NCBI GenBank assembly: GCA_016197345.1 | Contig: JACPVY010000063.1 | Coordinates: 1 to 5,770, forward strand | Source of the DNA: Burkholderiales bacterium | GTDB lineage: Bacteria > Pseudomonadota > Gammaproteobacteria > Burkholderiales > Burkholderiaceae_D | Direction: 5' to 3' | Length of the DNA: 5,770 nucleotides | In this document: one piece after another, positions 1-5,770 of the stretch | Numbering within the stretch: the first letter of the stretch is position 1 | How the letters are laid out: each line of letters begins with the position of its first letter | Position numbers and translations under genes: made by a program | Notes under the pieces: generated by a model | The model's input: only the letters and a program-made list of their open reading frames with translations | What the model was told of the DNA's origin: nothing | Database searches by the model: none

Positions 1-1
1 A

Positions 2-325
2 TACGAAGATATCACTGTAGGCTCAGGCGAAACCGCAACGGCCGGGCAAAAAGTGACTGTCCACTATACTGGCTGGTTGCAAAATGAAGATGGCAGCCAA
101 GGCGCAAAATTTGATTCCAGCAAAGACCGCGCGTCCCCATTTCGCTTCAACCTCGGCCAAGGTCAAGTGATTCAGGGCTGGGACGAAGGCGTACAAGGGA
201 TGCAAATCGGTGGTACCCGTCGCTTAACCATCCCCGCTTCCTTGGGCTATGGCGCACGCGGCGCTGGCGGCGTGATTCCACCGAACGCGACTTTGATTTT
301 TGAAGTGGATTTGCTCGGCGTATAA
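2..325 (+). CDS. FKBP-type peptidyl-prolyl cis-trans isomerase, 5'-partial
   Basis: This enzyme catalyses cis-trans isomerisation of Xaa-Pro bonds and assists protein folding. The reading frame is open from the first bases of the window to TAA at 323-325, giving 107 visible residues. They cover nearly the whole single FKBP domain, so probably only a short N-terminus is missing. Counting from the first visible Tyr, the FKBP12 pocket residues are all recognisable: Y22 in VHYTGW, F37-D38 in KFDSS, F47, V56-I57 and W60 in [10 protein letters not shown]83 in LGYGARG, I92 in GVIPPN and F100 in LIFEVDLL. The loop before KFDSS is a few residues longer than in the shortest bacterial members. No signal peptide can be judged because the N-terminus lies outside the window, so location is unknown: it could be a small cytoplasmic FKBP or the C-terminal domain of a longer FkpA/Mip-like protein. 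The family call is very secure; the subtype is not. Confidence 0.95.
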   Translation, partial: YEDITVGSGETATAGQKVTVHYTGWLQNEDGSQGAKFDSSKDRASPFRFNLGQGQVIQGWDEGVQGMQIGGTRRLTIPASLGYGARGAGGVIPPNATLIFEVDLLGV

Positions 326-351
326 GTTTTTGCCTTGGGGCCAACGCGCTG

Positions 352-399
352 ATTGCCCTTTCTAGCAAGAGAAGCAACACCTCGCGCTAGCAGGGCAAT
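352..399 (+). terminator. Long imperfect hairpin after the FKBP gene, possible terminator
   Basis: The outer arms ATTGCCCT (352-359) and AGGGCAAT (392-399) pair perfectly over 8 bases. Inside them CTAGC (362-366) pairs with GCTAG (386-390), leaving small bulges and a loop of about 19 bases. The hairpin starts 26 bases after the FKBP stop codon, which fits a 3'-end structure. Only a short T stretch follows, so it is not a textbook rho-independent terminator. It could instead stabilise the 3' end of the transcript. Confidence 0.45.
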
Positions 400-434
400 T
401 TGAACGCCAATTCTAATCAAGTGCTGCATTGCGA

Positions 435-443
435 TGGTATGAT
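435..443 (+). promoter_or_regulatory. Extended -10 promoter for the acyl-CoA-binding protein gene
   Basis: TGG-TATGAT is a TGn extended -10 element with five of six matches to TATAAT. No good -35 box lies 16-18 bases upstream, which is usual for extended -10 promoters. Transcription would start near 450, giving a leader of about 27 bases that contains the GGAG ribosome site at 468-471, five bases before the ATG at 477. This is a motif match only. Confidence 0.45.
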
Positions 444-476
444 GCCTGCACATTCACCCATCCCTACGGAGCCACT

Positions 477-659
477 ATGAGTCTGCAAGCACAATTTGAA
501 CAAGCACAGCAAGATTCCAAGAATCTGTCTGAACGCTCAGATAACCTGACCCTGCTCAAGATTTATGCGCTGTTCAAGCAAGCGACTGCTGGTGATGAAG
601 AAGGCAGCGATGACGCGATGCAAGCCTATATTGATTTGATCAATGAATTGAAAGGCTAA
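477..659 (+). CDS. Acyl-CoA-binding protein, internally shortened (60 aa)
   Basis: Acyl-CoA-binding proteins are small soluble four-helix proteins that bind and buffer long-chain acyl-CoA esters in the cytoplasm. The ATG at 477 is chosen because GGAG (468-471) lies five bases upstream; the frame stays open further upstream but without family similarity. Helix 1 (about 3-15), helix 2 (about 24-38, TLLKIYALFKQATAGD) and helix 4 (about 45-58, DDAMQAYIDLINELKG) match the family well. The region between D40 and D46 holds only five residues where canonical members of about 86 residues have about 29. The gap removes the ERPG loop and helix 3 with the ligand-binding Lys (K54 in bovine numbering). Y30, K34 and Y51 correspond to bovine Y28, K32 and Y73; bovine Y31 is replaced by F33. 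A Ser also stands where the family usually has Pro in the R-P-D-N segment. It has its own promoter and faces the PHA-system gene across a shared terminator. It may be a defective gene or a miniaturised variant. Confidence 0.85.
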   Translation: MSLQAQFEQAQQDSKNLSERSDNLTLLKIYALFKQATAGDEEGSDDAMQAYIDLINELKG

Positions 660-684
660 GCAGTTCGCTGCTATGCCGGAATAG

Positions 685-710
685 AAAAGCCCGCAATTGC
701 GGGCTTTTTT
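685..710 (+). terminator. Rho-independent terminator, probably bidirectional
   Basis: AAAAGCCCGC (685-694), loop AATT, and GCGGGCTTTT (699-708) form a perfect 10-bp stem followed by two more T on the + strand. It lies 26 bases after the acyl-CoA-binding protein stop codon and 20 bases beyond the stop of the convergent gene ending at 730. Read leftward the same stem is followed by TTTTCTATT. The symmetry and placement suggest that it ends both convergent transcripts. Confidence 0.9.
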
Positions 711-729
711 GCGGATACTGGCAATGGAT

Positions 730-1014
730 TTAGGATTTTTCAGCAAAGACGCGTTGCATGTTGTGCGTGACTTGTTGCTCAATCGTGCCTTTGAAGGCGC
801 TCAGCATAAAGCCTAGTTTGATCTCAATCGAGGCTTGTGTTTTTTCTACCGTCAAATTGCCTTTGACGCCGCTACGCTCAAAATTGAGAACGTCGCCATT
901 CCATTTGCAAGTCAATCCATATTCACGGGCAAGACTATCTGCCACTTCCTGCGCTGCCTGTTTCGCATCGTCGTGCGACAAACTGTGGCTAAGCGAATAA
1001 TGAATATCAGCCAT
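730..1014 (-). CDS. Polyhydroxyalkanoic acid system family protein (PHA_gran_rgn type)
   Basis: The 94-residue product matches in style the small family annotated as polyhydroxyalkanoic acid system or PHA granule region proteins (Pfam PHA_gran_rgn). These are often encoded near PHA or acyl-CoA genes, and their biochemical role is not settled. Family marks are the N-terminal HSLSHDDAKQAA segment (about 9-21), the YGLTCKWNGD segment with W38, the FERSGVKGNL turn (about 45-54), and the IEIKLGFMLSAFKGTIEQQV segment (about 63-82). There is no signal peptide or membrane segment, so a small cytoplasmic alpha/beta protein is expected. The start is supported by an AAGGAAAAG ribosome site about two to ten bases upstream (minus strand) and by an extended -10 promoter about 60 bases upstream. 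It is convergent with the acyl-CoA-binding protein gene. A link of both to acyl-CoA and storage-polymer metabolism is inference; no PHA synthase or depolymerase is visible here. Confidence 0.85.
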   Translation of the reverse strand: MADIHYSLSHSLSHDDAKQAAQEVADSLAREYGLTCKWNGDVLNFERSGVKGNLTVEKTQASIEIKLGFMLSAFKGTIEQQVTHNMQRVFAEKS

Positions 1015-1070
1015 TACTTTTCCTTTTCGATGTTGTATGGTGCGCCGAACAGACCAACGCGCTGGCAGCC

Positions 1071-1079
1071 ATTATAGCA
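1071..1079 (-). promoter_or_regulatory. Extended -10 promoter for the PHA-system gene
   Basis: On the minus strand this reads TGC-TATAAT, a perfect -10 hexamer with a TGn extension. The best -35 candidates upstream match only about three of six bases. Transcription would begin near 1064 and give a leader of about 50 bases before the ATG at 1014. It gives the gene its own start point, although read-through from the dehydrogenase upstream is also possible since no clear terminator lies between them (1015-1126). Confidence 0.6.
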
Positions 1080-1126
1080 GCGGCCTTCCCTATCTCGACA
1101 CTCGCCCTACCCCTTAGCAACCTAGC

Positions 1127-2110
1127 TCAAGCCGAAAATGGATTAACCCAATTGCGTGGTTTTCCTTCTTGCACCATTGCCACCAGATTATCAACTGCAC
1201 ACATCGCCATCGCTTGCCGCGTCGCGGTCGATGCACTGGCAATATGCGGGGTCAAGACGACATTCTTCAGGCTTAAAAAATCCGGCAATAAGCGCGGCTC
1301 ATTTTCAAACACATCTAGCCCAGCGGCCGCAATTTTGCCCTCGCGTAGCGCAGCGCACAAGGCCACATCATCGACGATGCCGCCGCGCGCCAAATTGACG
1401 AGCACGCTAGTGGGTTTCATCAAAGCCAATTCAGCCGCCCCTAGCGTGTGATGGGTAGCGCTCGAATACGGCAACATCAAGATCAAGTGATCCGCTTGTT
1501 TAAGCAATTCTTCTTTGCTGACCCAACGCGCATTCAGGGTTTGCTCTTGCTCCGGGCTCAAATGTCTGCGATTGTGATAAAGCACTTGCATTTGAAAGCC
1601 ACTGGCACGGCGCGCAATTGCTTGTCCTATCCGCCCCATTCCCAAGATGCCTAGCGTGCTGCGATATAAATCGACACCGAGGAAACTATCGTAGCGCCAA
1701 TTTTGCCAATGACCAGCGCGCAGCCAATGCTCGGATTCGGTGACCCGGCGCGCCGCTGCGAGCATCAACGCCCAACCAAAATCCGCCGTGGTTTCCGTCA
1801 GCACATCGGGGGTATTGCTGACCATCACGCGATTTTTCGTCGCTTGGGACAGATCAACATTATTAAAGCCAACCGCCATCAACCCTAGCATCCGCAAATT
1901 GGGACAGGCATCCAATAGCGCTGCATCGATCTTTTCGCTCGGGGTGGCGAACAAGGCTAGTTTATCTTGCAGGCGCTGTTGTAGTTGTTGCGGCGTCCAC
2001 ATCACATCGTCTTGATTGTGTTCGACCTCAAAATACTGCTGCAAACGTTCAATCACTTGCGGAAAAATAGCGCGGGCAATCAAAAGTCGAGGTTTCTGGC
2101 CGTTATTCAT
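1127..2110 (-). CDS. D-isomer-specific 2-hydroxyacid dehydrogenase, glyoxylate/hydroxypyruvate reductase-like
   Basis: This is an NAD(P)-dependent cytoplasmic oxidoreductase of the D-2-hydroxyacid dehydrogenase family. The closest motif match is to glyoxylate/hydroxypyruvate reductases (GhrB/GyaR type), which reduce 2-oxoacids to D-2-hydroxyacids. In the 327-residue form, the substrate loop is LMAVGFNNVD (about 77-86) and NTPDVLTETTADF follows at about 99-111. The nucleotide-binding GMGRIG is at 157-162. The catalytic triad is complete: R242 in NLARGGIVDD, E271 in FENEP and H289 in TPHIASAS. Strand beta-2 of the Rossmann fold ends in HNRR rather than an acidic residue, which favours NADPH by family knowledge. 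Two in-frame ATGs lie at 2116 and 2110. The second is preferred because AAGGA directly abuts the first but sits six bases before the second. It is the last gene of a probable three-gene leftward transcript, 38 bases after the SRAP gene. The exact substrate cannot be read from sequence. Confidence 0.92.
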   Translation of the reverse strand: MNNGQKPRLLIARAIFPQVIERLQQYFEVEHNQDDVMWTPQQLQQRLQDKLALFATPSEKIDAALLDACPNLRMLGLMAVGFNNVDLSQATKNRVMVSNTPDVLTETTADFGWALMLAAARRVTESEHWLRAGHWQNWRYDSFLGVDLYRSTLGILGMGRIGQAIARRASGFQMQVLYHNRRHLSPEQEQTLNARWVSKEELLKQADHLILMLPYSSATHHTLGAAELALMKPTSVLVNLARGGIVDDVALCAALREGKIAAAGLDVFENEPRLLPDFLSLKNVVLTPHIASASTATRQAMAMCAVDNLVAMVQEGKPRNWVNPFSA

Positions 2111-2116
2111 GCGCAT

Positions 2117-2121
2117 TCCTT
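2117..2121 (-). promoter_or_regulatory. Ribosome binding site that decides the dehydrogenase start
   Basis: On the minus strand AAGGA ends immediately before the ATG at 2116 (zero spacing) and six bases before the ATG at 2110. Zero spacing is not usable for initiation, so the second ATG is the likely start and the product begins MNNGQK. The alternative start would add only Met-Arg. Confidence 0.65.
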
Positions 2122-2148
2122 GTATCGGCGAACTATCGCTAGCAACAT

Positions 2149-2847
2149 TTAAAACAAGCTTCCTTGTTCGCCCATGGGCTGGGCGCTAGCGGCGCGCGCT
2201 GTACGCGGCGCACGGCGTTTCAGCGGCGCAACCGCCACTTGCAGTAATTCAGCATCCCACGGTAACAACATTTGCGCAGCTTGGCGGCTTTCTGCCTGTA
2301 ACCAAGCTTCTTGTGCTGCTGCATCGAGCAACACGGGCATGCGCTTTTCCTCCCGCGGCTTGTGAAACTGTTGCATCAAGGGATGGTCATCGGCATTAAT
2401 AGTCAGCATAGAAAAAGAAAATAATTGATTCAGTTTGGGGTGGACGTCCCAAATTCCGGCAAATACCAGCGGTTGTCCATCTTTGGCACTGAGGCGACAG
2501 CGTTCCACCCCGTGCTCGGTATAGCGTGGCTCATAAAATGCATCGGCGACGATTAAGCAAAATTGGCCACGCTGCCACGCCAGTCGAAAACTCGGCTTTT
2601 CAGCCACCGTTTCGCTGCGCGCATTATACGTGTGTCGCGCCAATTCGGGGGTTGCCCACGTTGGCACCATGCCAAACATCGCCAAAATACAATCAGGGAT
2701 GGCAGCACCCTGCCACCCCGGCAAAATAATGGGCGCCATATCACCAGGAAAGACTTCCTCTTTATATTCGTCGTCGCGTGGTGCTTGCTCGACGGCAAAT
2801 ACCTTCTTCATATTGGCTTTGCTGGTGGGGGAAAAATTGACGCACAT
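2149..2847 (-). CDS. SRAP-domain abasic-site processing protein (YedK/HMCES family)
   Basis: SRAP proteins use Cys2, freed by removal of Met1, to form a stable thiazolidine crosslink with abasic sites in single-stranded DNA, shielding them at replication forks. The 232-residue product starts MCVNF, so Cys2 is present. Other active-site residues are in place: N75 in TYNARSET, E106 in ADAFYEP, and H162 in the FHKPREEKRMP segment, matching E. coli YedK N75, E105 and H160. FAGIWD (129-134) is also typical. The Trp usual after FYE is Pro here. The last five residues are QGSLF, resembling a bacterial beta-clamp-binding motif, after a basic, Ala-rich stretch (about 209-222) that is probably flexible. 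A GGAA ribosome site lies about 13 bases upstream of the ATG. The gene sits between adenine deaminase and the dehydrogenase with gaps of 37 and 38 bases. No LexA box was recognised. Older annotations call this SOS response-associated peptidase. Confidence 0.95.
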   Translation of the reverse strand: MCVNFSPTSKANMKKVFAVEQAPRDDEYKEEVFPGDMAPIILPGWQGAAIPDCILAMFGMVPTWATPELARHTYNARSETVAEKPSFRLAWQRGQFCLIVADAFYEPRYTEHGVERCRLSAKDGQPLVFAGIWDVHPKLNQLFSFSMLTINADDHPLMQQFHKPREEKRMPVLLDAAAQEAWLQAESRQAAQMLLPWDAELLQVAVAPLKRRAPRTARAASAQPMGEQGSLF

Positions 2848-2884
2848 CGCTTATTCGCTTTCCATTTCGCTCTAGCGTCTCAGC

Positions 2885-3913
<1,029 letters not shown>

Positions 3914-4165
3914 CTAACGTGGTCGATTAGTGTGCACTGCCCTCATCTAGCGGGCGTTAGCGCAGATTGCGCGATGTTAGCCGCACATTTCATGGTCTAG
4001 CATTGTGACAGCAATTTTCGCCGATTGCATATCCGAAACATGCCCTGCCGACCTGATAGCACTTATAACGCATTGCACAATGTAAATATTGTTCGCATTC
4101 CTGCCGGATCGAAAATAAAGGTATATATTGAAAGCGCAGTACAGAAGCAGCCCTTGTATTGGGAC

Positions 4166-4194
4166 ATGTCACACCCAACTATGAGACAGATAAT
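4166..4194 (+). promoter_or_regulatory. Weak sigma70-like promoter candidate reading toward prkA
   Basis: ATGTCA (4166-4171, four of six matches to TTGACA) and GATAAT (4189-4194, five of six matches to TATAAT) are separated by exactly 17 bases. Transcription would begin near 4201, about 120 bases before the prkA remnant. Matches of this quality occur by chance, so it is listed only as a candidate. Confidence 0.25.
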
Positions 4195-4260
4195 ACTAGG
4201 CTCAATACAAGGCAGTTGCGACAGATGCACGAGATGCAAAATAGTATCGCCATCAGGCGA

Positions 4261-4292
4261 GAAAAACCTTGCCAAACCAGTCGTGGCAAGGT
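4261..4292 (-). terminator. Leftward rho-independent terminator with no visible upstream gene
   Basis: Arms ACCTTGCC (4266-4273) and GGCAAGGT (4285-4292) form a perfect 8-bp stem around an 11-base loop. Read on the minus strand the stem runs into a five-T stretch (A run at 4262-4266 on the + strand, one base of it paired), the layout of an intrinsic terminator. On that strand the sequence upstream is only the antisense of the prkA remnant. It has therefore either lost its gene, ends a short antisense transcript, or guards the deaminase unit from antisense transcription. Confidence 0.5.
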
Positions 4293-4323
4293 CAAGATAG
4301 AGACAAATAGCTAGCCCAAACAA

Positions 4324-5760
4324 TTGCGATATCTCGATCTGTGCAAACGCGACAAACTGACTTATGCCAGTGCGGCTGAGCGGATGTTGGCCGCTATCGG
4401 TGAGCCAGAAGTGATCGATACCCGCCACAATCCGCGTTTATCGCGTATTTTCTCCAACAAAGTCATCAAAGTGTATCCAGCCTTCAAAGAGTTTTATGGC
4501 ATGGAAGAGGCGATTGAACAAGTCGTCTCGTACTTCCGCCACGCCGCGCAAGGCTTGGAAGAACGCAAACAAATTCTCTATCTGCTCGGGCCAGTCGGCG
4601 GCGGTAAATCGTCGATTGCTGAAAAGCTCAAGCATTTAATGGAAAAAGTCCCGTTTTACTGCATCAAAGGCTCGCCAGTCAATGAATCGCCACTGGGCCT
4701 ATTTGATGAAGAGGAAGACGGTCAACTGCTAGAAGAAGATTACGGTATTCCACGCCGCTATCTGCGCACCATCCCTAGCCCATGGGCGGTCAAACGTTTG
4801 CACGAATTTAATGGCGATATCCGCCAATTCCGCGTCGTCAAACGCTACCCATCCGTCTTGAAGCAAATCGGTATTTCGAAAACCGAGCCAGGCGACGAAA
4901 ACAATCAAGACATTTCATCCTTGGTCGGCAAAGTCGATATCCGCAAGCTAGAGGAATATGCACAGGATGATCCTGATGCTTACAGCTATTCTGGCGGGCT
5001 GTGCTTGGCGAATCAGGGCTTGATGGAATTTGTCGAAATGTTCAAAGATCGTATTTATATAGTCAAAGTCCCATACTGCTTGCGCGTCTCCGACGAAGTG
5101 CAGATTTACGATAAATTGCTGCGCAATTCTTCGCTCGAAAAAGCCCCCTGCGCACCCGGCACCTTGAAAATGATGGCGCAATTTGCTGTGCTATCACGTC
5201 TGAAAGAACCAGAAAACTCTAGCCTATTTAGCAAAATGCTGGTGTATGACGGTGAAAATCTGAAAGACACCGATCCCAAAGCCAAATCGATTCATGAATA
5301 CATCGACTATGCAGGTGTCGATGAAGGTATGAATGGCTTATCGACCCGCTTTGCCTTCAAGATCTTGTCAAAAGTCTTTAACTTTGACAGCACCGAAGTG
5401 GCGGCAAATCCGGTGCATTTGCTGTATGTCTTAGAGCAACAAGTAGAACGCGAACAATTTCCGCCCGAAACGGAATCGCGCTACATGACTTTTATCAAAG
5501 AGCATTTGGCGCAACGCTATGTCGAATTCATCGGCAAAGAAATTCAAACCGCCTATCTGGAAAGCTATTCCGAATATGGCCAAAACATCTTTGATCGCTA
5601 TGTGATCTTTGCTGATTTTTGGATTCAAGATCAGGAATTCCGCGACCCCGATACCGGCGAGAGCTTTAATCGCGATGCGCTAAATAACGAGCTTGAAAAA
5701 ATCGAAAAACCAGCAGGCATTTAGAATCCAAAAGACTTCCGTAATTAAATCGTCAATTTC
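4324..5760 (+). pseudogene. prkA: prkA (YeaG-type serine protein kinase) remnant: N-terminus absent, internal in-frame deletion, nonsense codons
   Basis: PrkA is a cytoplasmic AAA+/kinase protein of about 640 residues linked to stress and starvation responses. An open frame of 466 codons (4324-5724) is highly similar to it throughout: CKRDKLTYASAAERM (7-21), Walker A GPVGGGKSS (89-97), SPVNESPLGLF (117-127), GIPRRYL (141-147), KTEPGDENNQDIS (186-198), DEGMNGLSTRFAFKI (333-347) and EIQTAYLESYSEYGQNIFDRY (406-426). About two dozen N-terminal residues are missing; the frame opens with TTG, has no ribosome site, and has a TAG at 4312-4314. At K241/D242 about 55 residues between VEMFK and the DRIYIVKVPYCLR stretch are absent, removing a conserved part of the ATPase core including the usual LAHSNE segment. 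The frame ends at TAG 5722-5724, yet the expected NPKDFRN follows, then TAA in place of the usual Glu, then IVNF. The C-terminal kinase module lies beyond the window. Strong conservation elsewhere suggests recent inactivation, or assembly error near a contig end. Confidence 0.85.
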
Positions 5761-5770
5761 TCATATTAAC

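Noticed and set aside
2845..2865. Four-codon reading frame just before the SRAP start, as a leader peptide
   Set aside because: It is too short to mean anything, and its GGAA is better explained as the ribosome site of the SRAP gene.
4078..4093. ACAAT-N6-ATTGT imperfect palindrome as an operator
   Set aside because: The arms are only five bases and AT-rich, with no regulator gene nearby and no match to a known operator.
4025..4300. A 91-codon plus-strand frame in the same gap, as a possible small gene or prkA 5' end
   Set aside because: It has no ribosome site, no resemblance to the PrkA N-terminus and a different frame from prkA; it reads like chance coding.
4063..4428. A 121-codon minus-strand frame over the gap and the start of prkA
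   Set aside because: Its first third is antisense to conserved prkA codons, its translation resembles no known family, and there is no ribosome site. A vague transposase-like feel could not be tied to any motif.
5722..5748. Programmed readthrough or a special amino acid at the prkA stop codons
   Set aside because: Two different stop codons (TAG and TAA) within nine codons, one replacing a usual Glu, plus an internal deletion and a missing start make nonsense decay or sequence error simpler.

Overview
The window looks like a chromosomal segment of a betaproteobacterium. The best guess is the Neisseriales side (Chitinibacter/Deefgea-like). The evidence is protein style only: a PHA-granule family protein, the MCVNF-type SRAP protein, a Pseudomonas/beta-type adenine deaminase and a beta-type PrkA. 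No marker gene is present, so the placement is inference. Base composition is near 50% GC apart from one plainer, more AT-rich gap at 3905-4323. Both edge genes are cut by the window or contig ends.

Layout. The left edge (2-325, +) is the 3' part of an FKBP-type peptidyl-prolyl isomerase. A long hairpin follows (352-399). Next comes a small acyl-CoA-binding protein gene (477-659, +) with an extended -10 promoter at 435-443. It lacks about 24 residues internally compared with the family. A symmetrical hairpin (685-710) separates it from a convergent gene for a PHA-system protein (730-1014, -), which has its own extended -10 promoter (1071-1079). Then three leftward genes lie close together, with gaps of 37 and 38 bases. 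In transcription order they are adenine deaminase (2885-3904), an SRAP/YedK/HMCES-type abasic-site protein (2149-2847) and a 2-hydroxyacid dehydrogenase (1127-2110). They probably form one transcript. A gap of about 420 bases (3905-4323) holds no recognisable gene. It contains an apparently orphan leftward terminator (4261-4292) and one weak rightward promoter-like pair. The right end is a prkA (YeaG-type serine kinase) remnant.

The most notable signal is decay or remodelling. The prkA remnant has no N-terminus, lacks about 55 residues inside the AAA+ domain in frame, and carries nonsense codons at 5722-5724 and 5746-5748 across which clear PrkA homology continues. The acyl-CoA-binding protein shows a similarly clean in-frame deletion that removes its third helix. 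Assembly error near a contig end is a live alternative for prkA. The second notable point is that the SRAP protein ends exactly in QGSLF, which resembles a beta-sliding-clamp-binding pentapeptide and recalls the C-terminal PIP box of human HMCES. No CRISPR array, tRNA, rRNA, intact mobile element or clear new multi-gene defence-like system was seen.
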